DNA of 64,000 nt from Rhizomys pruinosus (taxonomy: Eukaryota > Chordata > Mammalia > Rodentia > Spalacidae), in the NCBI GenBank assembly GCA_009823505.1, contig VZQC01005070.1, positions 5,268,621 to 5,332,620 on the forward strand. The letters are read 5' to 3'. This document shows positions 21,165-32,431 of this stretch, one piece after another. The translations under genes were made by a program, and so were the position numbers. Each line of letters opens with the position of its first letter. The first letter of the stretch is position 1. The notes under the pieces were generated by a model, which made no database searches, was not told where the DNA came from, and was given only the letters and a program-made list of their open reading frames with translations.

Positions 21165-22040
21165 ACTAATAACCGAGAAGATACCTGCAGTCAATGGTCA
21201 AATAACTTTAAGGGTTGGCTGGCCAGATGTAAATTGTTATTTTGAAAGGGGAGAAAGTAACTTTCCTTCTTTTCAAAATACATATTTATATGAGTAATAT
21301 ATGCTTATCACAGAAAAGTAGGTATGGCCTCAAGCCACCAACACTTAATAGTTATATCTCATGAAAATAAATCCTGGTGATTTTAGAATTTGGTAGAATG
21401 TATCTACACCATCCACAAAGCCCAATTAGAACTTTGGAAAAGTTTCCCTCTTCTCAGTTCCCTTTCCATGGCTAGACCTTGTGTGCTCACACATCTAGCC
21501 CAAACCAGTTCAGTGCAGTAAGTATCTAGACCATGCTGGACTGACCAAGTTACCTTTTCAGACTCTTTTTTTAGTTAGGTCATGGAATTCAAGTCATCGG
21601 TGACACTGAAAATAACTAAATCCTTATCTGAGGAGCAATCTCGTGAGAAGGAAAGAAAATCAAAATGATGCCAAATAAAAATATCTTCTATCATAAATAC
21701 ACATCTTTAAAGAAATAAATACATAGTTTTAAAGATATGTCAAATTTAAATATAATTAGATACTCATAATTTGAAAATACTTAAAATTTTCCATAGATCC
21801 AACATCAGGGGACATGTTTTAAACAGGTAATTTGTTTATTTGAATGATAAAACTTCATTGGACTTCCTATTTTTAAGCCAGTTTTCTAACTAAGGAACCT
21901 TGAAAATGATGCACACTAGACTCACAGAATATTGATATTACCAGAAATAGGTTGGGTTAGGAAAGGTATATCTGTTAATGACTCATAACATGTGTTAAAT
22001 CAAAGCTGCCCAAACTTTCAACAATGCTACAAAGATGTCT
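21165..22040. other. Unique DNA, nothing recognised
   Basis: No repeat or gene identified. Confidence 0.4.
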
Positions 22041-22086
22041 ACAAAAGTGTTGGCCATGTTCTAAATAAATTTTTTAAAAAGGGAGG

Positions 22087-22303
22087 GGGCTGGAGAGATG
22101 GTTCAGTGGTTAAGAGCACCGACTGCTCTTGCAGAGGACCTGGGTTCAATTCCCAGCAACGACATGGTGGCTAAGAACAGTCTTTAACTCCAGTTCCAGG
22201 GGAATTTGACGCCCTCTTCTGAATTCTGAAGCATTGCTTGACACATGTGCACCAACCTACATGCAGACAGTACACTCATACACATAAAAAACAAATAAAT
22301 TTT
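22087..22303 (+). mobile_element. B2 SINE with displaced target duplication
   Basis: GGCTGGAGAGATGGTTCAG head, box B GGTTCAATTCCC, then AACAGTCTTTAACTCCAGTTCC with only one AACTCC block. This is the non-duplicated subfamily that matches the heads of the chimeras. AAAAGTGTTGGCCA(T/A)GTTCT stands at 22043-22062 and 22304-22323, but 24 extra bases lie between the left copy and the SINE. Confidence 0.94.
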
Positions 22304-22324
22304 AAAAGTGTTGGCCAAGTTCTG

Positions 22325-23515
22325 AAGCTGTCCTCTGCTGCATGCTGACCATGGCTGCAGAGTGGGCTTAAGAAATCTGCTATTAATCCATTTCTCTAAA
22401 ATCCAGACTACAAGCGTTATATTCATATTTATTTTAAAAACATGGAGAGCAATTTTATTTCATTTGCTCTTTTATTTTCAAGATGAAACTTGAAGAAAAC
22501 CCTTGCCTGATCGTTGAAAATGTGTTTGTTTCTCATGTGTTATTAACTAACTATATTCAGACCATCTTTTAATTCCCTATTGATAAAGAAAACAATCACA
22601 ATTATATTTCATTACTAGGGATAGGAAAAAATAAATTCAGTACAATATAGACCAAATTAGAGCTTATCAATATGTAGACAGTATGTGTAATTTCATGGAT
22701 ATTGTGCTATCATTAGCTCATTTGGGAAAGTCCTCATGGGAGGATTTATTTCGTAAATGAAGGCCATTTGAAATCAGAGGCGTCTGATTACTTTGGCCTA
22801 ATGAAATAGGACCTTAGATTTCTCTCATTTGAATGTGATGCATTTAAGAAAATAGTCATATTTCTCTAAGTGTCCTAACTTAATGTCTTTAATTCTATAT
22901 TATAGAGATCACGCATACCTCTAGCTATTAGAGGAAGCCATTTAAAATCTGAGCCGTTCACTTACCTGAGTCCTCTGCATTTAAAACCTTTCTTCAATTA
23001 CTATCATTCCCTTCCATATCTCCAAGAGAGTTTTCCTTTTCAACAATTTTCATATTTCTTATGTGTTCCTTGTTTGTATATTTGGGGAGAGAGATTGAAT
23101 CACAGAATTATTTTCTCTGCTTCCTTACAGAGAACACCAATCTGAGGTGAAATGGGATCTGGGGGGGGGGTCACGGAAAGTTGCAAGAGAGTATTTAATA
23201 TTTAAGAGCTCCAAATAGTCATTTGACTATCTCCATACCATCAGTGTAAATTTAACAGAATATTCTTAGATTGACAAGCATCATTAGGGAAAACATATAA
23301 GTTACTCTCTGAAATATAGATGGATTCATCCAGAACACGGTTATCCTGGCAAGCATCACTTGTGAGTGTATCATGTATTTGTCCTTTCTGTCCATCCTTA
23401 TCATCACCTTAATAAAATCCTGTTCCTTTATCCATTTCTACTGGTCTGAAGGAGGTTTTTTTTTTTTTTATGTATAAATCACATTTCAAATAATCTCTCT
23501 TTACCAAGAACTATA
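22325..23515. other. SINE-free unique DNA; possible conserved core near 22730-22830
   Basis: No mobile element recognised. GAAGGCCATTTGAAATCAG and GGCGTCTGATTACTTTGGCC lie in an unusually even-textured segment. A run of ten G lies near 23161. Confidence 0.35.
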
Positions 23516-23519
23516 GAAA

Positions 23520-23690
23520 TTGTCTGTGGTCACAGTATCCAAGTGCATAACCTGGACATGAGCCATCCATCCTGTTAGATTTCTGGATGGACACAAACTC
23601 CCTGAGCACAGAGATTGTCATGCATCACCACAGTGTCCAGCAAAGCATCTTAAGCATAATAGATGCATCTGAAATATTGATTAAATTGAG
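23520..23690 (+). mobile_element. MIR/L2-type remnant
   Basis: GGTCACAGTATCCAAGTGCA resembles the MIR ACACAGCTAG region. ACTCCCTGAGCACAGAGATTG ... GTGTCCAGCAAAGCATC ... TAGATGCATCTGAAATATTGATTAAA has the order of the L2 3' end (CTCCATGAGGGCAGGGA ... GTGCCTGGCACATAGTAGG ... AATAAATATTTGTTGAATGA). Confidence 0.5.
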
Positions 23691-23694
23691 GTTA

Positions 23695-25140
23695 ATACAG
23701 AGATGAGCATTTTAATTTAAATCATCAATACCTTGCACTCGGGTAAACTGAATTTGTTAAGAGACCAACAGATGTTAAAATATCTTACATGAAGTATAAA
23801 CCACATCTTTGAAGAAACTTGGAATTACACGAGTTCAACATTTTAAAAATATCTAACATTAAGCACAGGCCAGATGTTATTTTTGGAGCTGTAGCTTTAA
23901 ACTTAGATGGTCAAGGAGGGGAAGCATTATAATAGACATTCTGTTCATATTGTTTCCTAGTGTATTTAGGCAAAGCTTTTGGAGCACAGAAATTGCAGCC
24001 ATAAAGAAGTAAAAGTAGCTTTTAGTTTTAACATTAATTGATGCTCTATGGCCAAAGAAACCCTTCAGCAATAAGGGTCCTCTGCTAGATAACCCACTGT
24101 GTCACAGAAGGCCCCCAAACAATCCTCCTTCTGATCTTCCTTTAGACCAGCCAGCTGCTGCCTGGCAACTCACGAAGACACTGCTTAAAAGGACTTGCAA
24201 GTTTGACAAAAAAAAAAAGTTGGAGAAATTGATTGGTATTTAGAGTTTAGTGGTCTCCTATGGGTATTCCTGGGTTTCTGTGACTGATTTTGATGAAGTG
24301 CTTTTATTTGTCTCTCTACCCAGAGACTGCAGATGAATTTGCAATAGAGCAGCATGCCTCCTGTTTAGCTTTGTCAGGCACCACTTAGACATGTTATAAT
24401 TTATTTTCCAGGAAAAATATTTCTCATGAGGGCTTCTGGCTAACACAGTTATAAAGCAGCTGGATACCATTCAGCCTGTTGTCTGCTGGCAGCTGGACTT
24501 CCTTGGATAAGCTGCAAAGAAATGGAACTGGCGGGAGGTTGTGGAAGATGGGGTGTAGGGACCAAAACCATTTTGCAGGCTAGACTCTCCACTCTGGCTG
24601 CTTCTGCTGGTTTACAACTGCACAAATATCCCATTAAGTCTGTCAGGGAATGCTGTTATTTCTTTATGTGTGTGTGCAGATGCACATTGGAAACAACCTT
24701 AGACAGGCACTGATGAGCTACAATCATTGTCCTGACTCAAAATTGCCCTCAAAATTCATCAAATCACACAGTAGTTGTTTAATTTTTTCAGCAATGTGAG
24801 CTTCAAAATGACTAGTCTGTTTATTTTAAAAAACTTTGTTTAGAAAAATCAACACGGAAATTGGGCACTTCCTGGGCAAATATACAAATTATGAAATGGG
24901 CAGAAAAACTATAATTGTATGATATGAATAATTCTTTTTATATCCTCTCTCAGGAACACACTATTGATGATTTGACTAGAGAGAAAAACTACCAAAGAAT
25001 TTAGCTTATGTGTTTTACATGACCAGTAGAACACTTGCCATCATATGTCAGACATTATCTGTGGAATTTAGCATTTGTATGTATTGTGAAGAAATAAAAT
25101 TCTGACAAAGAAAAGCATCGTTCTTTTATTGCATCAAACA
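23695..25140. other. SINE-free unique DNA
   Basis: About 1.4 kb with no recognised repeat or gene. Short frames near 24450-24710 occur on both strands and lack motifs. Confidence 0.4.
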
Positions 25141-25155
25141 TATACAAATTTATGT

Positions 25156-25329
25156 TTTTTTGTTTTGTTTTTTGTTTTTTGTTTTTTGTCTTTTCGAGAC
25201 AGGGTTTCCCTATAGCCCTAGCTGTCCTGGAACTCACTCTGTAGACCAGGCTGGCCTTGAACTCACAAAGATCCGCCTGCCTCTGCCTCCCGAGTGCTAG
25301 GATTAAAGGCGTGAGCCACCATGCCCAGC
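25156..25329 (-). mobile_element. B1 SINE, antisense
   Basis: TTTTTGTTTTGTTTTTTG tail, GTCTTTTCGAGACAGGGTTTCC, to GTGAGCCACCATGCCCAGC. TSD TACAAATTTATGT (25143-25155) / TACAAATATATGT (25330-25342). Confidence 0.96.
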
Positions 25330-25342
25330 TACAAATATATGT

Positions 25343-26578
25343 TAAGCAGTCCTAAAGGACTATATCATTTGTCCAGTTATCCACAATTTTTCTTCAATTC
25401 AGTCACTGATACCTAAGTTTTCTACTGAAAACTACATCAAAGCTTTTTACTGATGTGAAATATTTTGTGAAAAACACAGATGTATTGACCCCAGCAAAGT
25501 TTTTCCACATGTGTTGATGCCCATTAGACAAAGATTGATGCTTCTGTTTCCTCACTTGTGTCTGAAAAAGTCAATAGAAAATCTTCAAACAAGAACTAGA
25601 TCTCATGGTCTCTCTCTCTACGTGATCCTCAAATAGTTTATTGACTAATATATCAACAGTGATAGGCTCCACTTGTCTAGTCATTGCCTCCAGGAACAGC
25701 AAGTCACTTCCAAAATTGTACAGACACTGGGAATTATGCTCTGGTTTTGAGAGGCATTAAAACCTGCATCTGGAATTTCAACATGTTGAAATATGGAAGA
25801 CATGCATCATGTACTGAAAACATCATGAACAATGGAAAAGTAGACATGCATGTGAGCTGTGACATACTATGTAACCAATGTGGAGGGGTCTGAGAGGGAA
25901 GGAGCCTACAGCAGCCTTGAGGCAAAAAAATCTCATCAGTGTAAGCCAGAAACCTAGAAATGTGGATATAACACATTTCAGGAAATGGGGCTTTGGCCAC
26001 GAGCATCTTCAGCCTGTCATCCAGGGATTTCGATACCATTAGGTAGGGAGGCCTTCTGTAGAGAGCCTGATTCCCACTGGCTGTGTGTTGCTAACAATCA
26101 CACTTTTTACATGGCGTCAGCAGTATCCAGAATTACCCAAGACCACCTTTGCTTCTATCTCACATCTTGCCTTGACTGGTATTAACATAAGCTTTCACAC
26201 TCCTGGGTACACTGGGAGCATTTTATAATATCATCTTAATTTTAGGTAAATGTGAATGAGATATATAACTATAACTAGGAAAAATCCATTTGCATGGCCT
26301 TTCCACAGAAACGTAATCAGATCCTTTTATAAAAATTATTACAAAAGGCCAAAAAAATTATTACTATAAACTAACTACAAAGTTCAACCTCTGACTCTCT
26401 CTGATAAAGCCATACTGTGTTCTATAGTTCTATATAAGAGGGAAAAAGAGCCCTAAGAAGAAATACATTATTCTTTTAGAAAACCATTAGACCCAAACAA
26501 ACCACAGTAAGTACAAACATTAACAATGCTAACTTAAAATTACATTTGATGAATATAGGGAAATTTTTCCATTGCATT
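25343..26578. other. Unique DNA, nothing recognised
   Basis: Overlapping frames on both strands at 25684-26185 have no motif and no consistent codon pattern, so they are not called as genes. Confidence 0.4.
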
Positions 26579-26579
26579 T

Positions 26580-26611
<32 letters not shown>

Positions 26612-26625
26612 CATGCATGCGTGTT
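26579..26625. repeat. (GT)n microsatellite
   Basis: TGTGTGCG, then uninterrupted GT, followed by GCATGCATGCGTG. Confidence 0.95.
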
Positions 26626-26690
26626 TAGAGGTGCAAATGATGCCAGAAGTAGCATCAGGCTCTTGATGGGTTATGTACATCCTTTTATCT

Positions 26691-26704
26691 TTTTTTATTT
26701 TTTT

Positions 26705-26736
<32 letters not shown>

Positions 26737-26960
26737 TGTATTTATGTGTAGGAATGTACTGTCTGCATGCAAGTCTGTGCATCCGTGTCGTGCAATGCCA
26801 CGGAGGTCAGAAGAGGGTCTCGGATTCCCCTGGAACTGGAGTTCTCCTGGAATTGGAGTTTCAGACGGTTCTCAGCCGCCATGTGGGTGCTGGGGATCGA
26901 ACCCGGGTCCTCTGCAAGGGCAGTCGGCGCTCCTAACCACTAGGCCATCTCTCCAGCCCC
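26691..26960 (-). mobile_element. B2 SINE, antisense, with expanded (TTTA)n tail
   Basis: The tail complement (26705-26745) is a run of TTTA units. The body has the 17-bp internal duplication and the head complement GGCCATCTCTCCAGCCCC. TSD CATCCTTTTATCT (26678-26690) / CATCCTTATATCT (26961-26973). The 148-residue open frame across the preceding GT tract and this SINE is incidental. Confidence 0.96.
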
Positions 26961-27329
26961 CATCCTTATATCTTATATTACTGCTGGTTTAGGGTTGTTT
27001 TGTTTTTTTTTTTTTAGATGACACATTGAAACCCTCTTACATGACATACATAATAAATCCCCCAATTGAATGTCTTATCTGTTCCCATATTAACATGAAA
27101 TTGGGACAAGAGCAAAATTTCAGAGTCTATAGAAATAAAGGAATAATTACCAGTATTAATATAATAATACTCTTTGTATGATGAATCCAAAAACCTAGAA
27201 ATGCAAATTATACTAACTTGAATATACATGAACACAGCCTCTATTTAGATGGGAAATATCATAACACTTTTAACAAATCATTTGGCAATGCATATGGTTT
27301 TCATGGCAAATGAATGATGGAATTTTTTT

Positions 27330-28110
27330 AAGTTTTTATTGATTCTTCGAGAATGTTATACAACGTGATAAGCTTCAGTCCCCTTCCTCATCCCCCCACA
27401 CACCTTTCTACCTTAGTCTTCGTGACCTCTATTATTACTTTATATGAATTTTTGAGAATTTTGTACAATGTGTTTGATCATAGACTGCCTCCACCATCTG
27501 TAACCTTCTGTACTATCTCCTGTCTGATTCCAAGTTCTCTATCATTTATCATGCCTTTCAATACAGCTCTATCCTCTGGACCCTAGTTAACCCATCCAGC
27601 ATCACATTTAAAGAAATCTGACTCTCCTTCTCCCAGTAGCCATCAGGTGCCAATAGTTCCTCAGCTAAGGTTTTGACTTCTTACCCACTTCTCCAATTTT
27701 ATGCTGGATTTTTATCTGGCTAAAGCTTAAGCCAGTCTTGGCATGCTGTCACCATCAATGTGAGCTCCCATGAGTAACTGACCAGCTGTCTGGAAATCTT
27801 TGTGTCCTTGTGGTCATACACCACCTTTGGTTCTTAACAGTCTTCTGACCCCTCTGCCACAATAATCACTGACTCTGGGGAGGCAGAGGTTAGACATAGG
27901 CGTCCTATTCAGGGCTAAACAACCTGAAGTCTCTTATCTTCGCATATGAACCAGTTGTGGGTCCCTGTGTTAATCGCCCTCTGCTGCAGGAGGAAGCTTC
28001 TCTGGTGAGAGTTGGAGATGCATTGATCTATGGAGATAGTGGATTTCCTTTTGGTGTGCCATCTTTCCTTTTACGTAGGACTAGGTGTAAGAGTTATGAG
28101 TAAAGATATT
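27330..28110 (-). mobile_element. LINE-1 3' UTR, antisense
   Basis: AAGTTTTTATTGATTCTTCGAGAATG followed by C-rich TTCCTCATCCCCCCACAC is the complement of an L1 purine-rich 3' end. The next ~600 bases keep 3' UTR character (GACCAGCTGTCTGGAAATC, TGGTCATACACCACCTTTGG). No ORF2 remains. The 5' limit is approximate. Confidence 0.7.
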
Positions 28111-28960
28111 TTTGATGAATAGAGTATGGAGTGCATAGTAGATAGAATTTCTTAATGTTATCTGAAGTATTGTTTCCCTTGATTTTGCCGGCTCTATAGA
28201 TGTTTTGATGTAAAAGTTCCTTTGCTAATGGGATATATGTCTACCAAGAGATTTGGAAACGTGTGCTGGTAGAGGCAGTTTGATGATAGACCCTCTGGTA
28301 GTGGAGTCATATGCAAGCATGTGCTAGTGACTACAAAGAAAATATGAGAACATAGAATCTGCAAACAAACAGTCTTTCCTGACTGACACTGACTCTGTGG
28401 AATGATGAGGGCCCCTTAAGAGGTCTAGGAAGCAGAGCAATTTGGGCTTTTGCTAAGAAGTCATCCTAGAAGATATGTGGGAGTTCTACAGGCCTCAGTG
28501 CCTAAGATGGTCCCTCGCATTTCTTTTCGTTTATCACAAATTGAAACAAGTCTCTGTGAGCCATGCTAGGTAGATTTATAGATAGCGGTTAAAGTTTTAA
28601 ACAACCTCTCTGAACTGATAATGTGATTTAAAAGTACAACTACATATTTTCTTTCAATTTAAAGTGTCATAAGGATAGAGGCCCAGGGACTAAGAAATCA
28701 TCAAGCAAACACTGCTATTATTCATTATTTATAGAATTTCATTGACTCCAAAACTTGGTTTAAAATACTATCCTATCTGATCTAATAGGAAGTTGGGAAA
28801 ATGTCTGGATTATCCAGTGATCATTTGAAATATAAATGAACTTTGCTTTATATATTGTATATAGACATTTCTTTACGATAGGAGTAATAATGTTAAAATA
28901 AAGTCATCACAATTAGCAATATACTTGCATTTTCAGACTCTATCTTTACCTATCTGTCTA
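28111..28960. other. Unclassified DNA, may continue the L1 fragment
   Basis: ACTGACACTGACTCTGTGGAATG and nearby blocks could be further L1 3' UTR or unique sequence. I cannot decide. Confidence 0.3.
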
Positions 28961-28963
28961 TCT

Positions 28964-28969
28964 CACTAT

Positions 28970-29020
<51 letters not shown>
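28964..29020. repeat. (CT)n microsatellite
   Basis: TCACTATCTTTT, then a pure CT run to 29020, followed by GTGTATG. Confidence 0.95.
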
Positions 29021-29026
<6 letters not shown>

Positions 29027-29172
29027 GTTCATGAATGTGTGTGCATACCACTGCATGAGGAAGGCATAACACATACAATTTTCAGAACACTCATACCCAT
29101 AAAAATAAATAAGTAAATCCAAAAATATATAATGAAGGATAGGGACACCATAACAGTATCTTGTAATATACA

Positions 29173-29344
29173 AGAATTACTGTTCATATCAATATAAAAA
29201 TAAAACTATAAACAATTAAATGGAATGACAGGGAAAGAAAAATTATTAAAAGAAAGGTTCCTTTCTTTTAATAATTTTTCTTTCCCTGTCATTCCATTTA
29301 ATTGTTTACAGTTTTATTTTTATATTGATATGAACAGTAATTCT
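29173..29344. repeat. Near-perfect palindrome, two 85-bp arms and 2-nt spacer
   Basis: Left arm 29173-29257 (starts AGAATTACTGTTCATATC, ends TTAAAAGAAAGG), spacer TT at 29258-29259, right arm 29260-29344 as its reverse complement. I find one mismatch: ACTATAAAC on the left against the complement of GTTTACAGT on the right. The right arm runs directly into a B2 that has lost its first ~50 bases. Either a genomic fold-back formed when the B2 inserted, or an assembly/amplification artefact. Confidence 0.97.
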
Positions 29345-29550
29345 CTCTTACAGAGGACCTGGGTTCGATCCCCAGCACCCACATGGCGGCTGAGAACCGT
29401 CTGAAACTCCAATTCCAGGAGAACTCCAGTTCCAGGGGAATCCGACACCCTCTTCTGACCTCCACGGCATTGCATGACACGGGTGCACAAACTTGCAAGC
29501 AGACAATACATTCATACACATACAGAAATTAAAAAAAATTAAAAAAAAAA
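29345..29550 (+). mobile_element. B2 SINE, 5'-truncated, abutting the palindrome
   Basis: Begins within the head at about CTTACAGAGGACCTGGGTTCG. Box B, the 17-bp internal duplication and an AAATTAAAAAAAATTAAAA tail are present. No TSD can be found, in contrast with the other young B2 copies. Confidence 0.93.
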
Positions 29551-29554
29551 GAAT

Positions 29555-29905
29555 GGGAAAGTAATGCTGTCTAAAAAATCAGAACAGAAAACTTGTACAA
29601 GGTTACTGAAAACAGCTTCTTGGAAATACTTTGTTGATTTTGTCATATTTTTGTTACTAAATAAACTATCTTACATGAACATTAAAAATAAAACAAATAT
29701 TCTAATTTGTGCCCAAATAATAACTTGAATGCATCTTGAACATACTTGCTAGGATATATTAATTAATAATCACTTCCAATTTATGAGAAAAACTGATCAA
29801 TATCAAAATACAGAAATCTTACAGATAAAAATTATTGTGTAATTGTTGGATATGGTTGAAAAATGAGTGTTGAACAGATTAAATATCATACTTTCAAATT
29901 AATGC
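29555..29905. other. AT-rich unique DNA
   Basis: Nothing recognised. Confidence 0.4.
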
Positions 29906-29910
29906 GATGA

Positions 29911-30135
29911 GGGGCCGGAGAGAAGGCTCAAAGGTTAAGAGCACGACCTGCTCTCCAGAGGGGCTGGGTTCAGTTCTCACTACCTGTATTGGTGGCTAAC
30001 AACTATCCATAACTTCAGTTCCAGGGGAACTAACACCCTCTCCTGCCCTCTGTAGCCATGGCATACCATCAGTGCACTTAAACACATGCAGGCAAAGCAC
30101 TCATATACATAAAATAAAAATAAATACCCCAAAAT
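29911..30135 (+). mobile_element. B2 SINE, older, no internal duplication
   Basis: GGGGCCGGAGAGAAGGCTCAAAGG head, GGGTTCAGTTCTCACTACC, single AACTTCAGTTCCAGGGGAAC and tail AAAATAAAAATAAATACCCC. Confidence 0.92.
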
Positions 30136-30139
30136 ATTA

Positions 30140-30580
30140 ATGTCTTAAAGCCTAACTCCTAGTAGTATCTAGAAGTGGGGCCTTCAAAAAGTTGCTTGGT
30201 CCTATAAGTGACCCCCACATGCTGTGATTAATACCTTCTGAAAGAGACATAAACTACTTTGCTCTCTCTCACTCTCTCTGCAATATGAGCACACAGTAAG
30301 CAGATTACTACCTGAAAACCTTGTATAAGGATCTCTTGAGAATCTGTCCATGTGTTCACTCTGATCTCAGACTGCCAGCTGTCACAAATCTCAGACAAAG
30401 ATGTCTGTTCTTTAAACAGCCCTAACTGTGGTATTCCATTAGAGCAGCACAATCTAACACAGAACACCATGATCCAATGATTTGGTAGTGGCCTGTGAAG
30501 TTCTTCTGTATACATCCATGTGGAAAACTCATACTTCTTGTCATAGATCTCATTAATACAAAGTTTAAAAATAATGGTTA
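30140..30580. other. Unclassified DNA
   Basis: A 133-codon minus-strand frame (30228-30629) crosses the start of the next SINE and shows no domain. It is not called as a gene. Confidence 0.35.
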
Positions 30581-30581
30581 G

Positions 30582-30790
30582 GAGATGGAGAGATGGTTTG
30601 GAGGTTGGTTGCAGAGGACAGAAGTTCAATTCCTATCACCCATATGGTGAATAGCAACCCTCTACAACACCTGTTCCAGAAGATCCAACACTCTCTTCTG
30701 ATTCCTCATGCATTGTAGGACATGGATGCACTTACACACATGTAGGCAATACACTCATACACATTTAATAAAAATAATATTGAAAAATAA
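30582..30790 (+). mobile_element. B2 SINE, old, head partly deleted
   Basis: AGGAGATGGAGAGATGGTTTGG, then TTGCAGAGGACAGAAGTTCAATTCC with the middle of the head missing, followed by the full body and TTTAATAAAAATAATATTG. Confidence 0.9.
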
Positions 30791-30829
30791 TATTTATTCT
30801 TGGTTGCCAACTTAGGATTTGGAATCACC

Positions 30830-31200
30830 TAGCAGATACACCTCTAAGTATGCCAGTGAGAGTTGGTCCCAGGAGGGTTAACTGGGGTGGGAAGACCCAC
30901 TGTGAATGTGGGAACCCCAGGAAGGTTAACTGGGGTGGGAAGACCCATCCTGAATGTGGGACACACCATCCCATGGGCTGAGATCCCAGATTGAATAAAT
31001 GGGAAAAATTAGTGAGTAACCAGCATTCATCTTTCTGCTTCTTGATTTCAGGAAAATGTGAACAGCCTCTCACATGTCTGCTTCCATTTCTTCACTGTCA
31101 TGATGGACTGTACCCCTCAACAATGAACCTAAGTAAATGCTCCTCCTCTCTTGAAGTTGCTTTTTCCAGGTTTGGGGGGCATCAACAAGAAAACAGCTAG
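30830..31200 (+). mobile_element. Rodent medium-reiteration repeat (third type)
   Basis: ACACCTCTAAGTATGCCAGTGAGAG, GGTTAACTGGGGTGGGAAGACCCA, GACACACCATCCCATGGGCTG, GAATAAATGGG, CATGATGGACTGTACCCCTCAA and AACAAGAAAACAGCTAGTA follow a repeat I know as frequent in mouse DNA. It contains an extra 48-bp tandem duplication: GGTTAACTGGGGTGGGAAG at both 30876 and 30924. Minus-strand frames here come from this repeat. Confidence 0.7.
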
Positions 31201-31465
31201 TACAAAAAAAATTATGTCTTATTACTGTATTTACTAATATCCATGCAAGGTGAAATAATGTCTTAGCCAATAAATTTTAAACACATCTAAAAATTATTTA
31301 TTTTCCAGATTCTTAAATATATTGAGTTGTCAGTTATTATTTTAGTCTAATAGTCTATAATGGACACCATAGTTTGTATGTTATTAAATATATCAAATTA
31401 TTAAATGAAGTCAAAGTCTTCAGTATTCAAGAGTTAAAAACTATATCTGTGATCATATGACTATG

Positions 31466-31815
31466 ACAGAGGAAGGAAGATAAAGAATGATAGGAAGTTT
31501 GAGGCCAGTCTAGGCCACATAATGAGTACGTGGTCAACCTGATCTACCCGATGAGACCCTTACTCAAAGGGGAGGGGGGGGAGAGGCAGAAGAAGAGAAA
31601 CAGAAGCAGAAGAAGCATAAAAGCAGCAGAAGCAGAGGAGGAGGAGGAGGAGGAGGAGGAGGAGGAGGAAGAGGAGGAGGAAGGAGGCAAAGAGGAAGTA
31701 AGGGAGGAAGGGGAGAGATACAGAGGGAGAGAAAAGAGATGAAAAAGATATCTACAGAGTGAATTCCAGGCCAGCATGGGCTATAGGGAGACCCTGTTCC
31801 CCCTCCCCCCAAAAA
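31466..31815 (+). mobile_element. Decayed B1 pieces around a purine tract
   Basis: GGAAGTTTGAGGCCAGTCTAGGCCAC and GAGACCCTTACTCAAAGGGG (to about 31565) look like an old B1 right half. ATCTACAGAGTGAATTCCAGGCCAGCATGGGCTATAGGGAGACCCTG (31748-31797) is a second B1 right half with an A tail. Between them is a 180-bp purine-only expansion. Confidence 0.7.
31566..31742. repeat. Purine tract with (GGA)n core
   Basis: Almost purely A/G on the plus strand, with a GGA run at 31635-31680. It generates long glutamate- or serine/proline-rich frames on the two strands, which are not genes. A candidate for triplex (H-DNA) formation. Confidence 0.93.
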
Positions 31816-32036
31816 ACGACCAAAAAAAAAGATAGTAAGAAGTGGAGTGGAAAAAGCAGTCTAGAAATGAACCACATTTCCTACATGGCAAACCATGTAA
31901 GAAGTTGCCCCTCAGGTCTCTGCTAATACAACTTGAAACAGAATATTTTCCAACCTGACCCAAACACTGTGTTGGGCAGGAGTTGGGCAGGAGATATGAG
32001 CAGTCACAGAACCTCCAGCTACAGCAACTCCATCAG

Positions 32037-32037
32037 A

Positions 32038-32083
<46 letters not shown>
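32037..32083. repeat. (CA)n microsatellite
   Basis: A continuous CA run between CAGACCA and CGAAGCC. Confidence 0.97.
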
Positions 32084-32085
<2 letters not shown>

Positions 32086-32431
32086 AGCCCCTGAGGAGGT
32101 CTCCCAGGGAGTTCACACCATACTTCTCAGAGCACTGAGGCAAAGTCCAACTCTCAACACCTTCTTGCTGGCTTCCCCTTGCTCTTCTGGGCATTCCTGG
32201 GGAACCACAAGGCAGCATAGTGAGTCAAAGACGGAAGGAGTTGTGAAAGAGCAGCGAATGTACCTGTGAACCCTCCTCTCCTTCTTTCCATTCCTTGTTC
32301 CCATCCTCACAGCAACATCACCCCAACCCAGGCTTCTGGGACAAAGCTTGTTCCAAGAAGATATGGAAAGTTTCTTTTAATTGATAATGTATTAACACCA
32401 CAATATAGTAGCCTCTAGACTGGGCATTTTT

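Noticed and set aside
26546..26992. 148-residue open frame on the plus strand
   Set aside because: It is made of a GT microsatellite, a TTTA run and an antisense B2. The same peptide-like pattern recurs at every antisense B2 in the window.
27330..28110. Retroviral LTR or coding element
   Set aside because: No TG...CA ends, primer binding site or gag/pol frame. The C-rich start fits the complement of an L1 3' end.
31530..31812. Glutamate-rich and serine/proline-rich frames
   Set aside because: Translation of the GGA purine tract in different frames.
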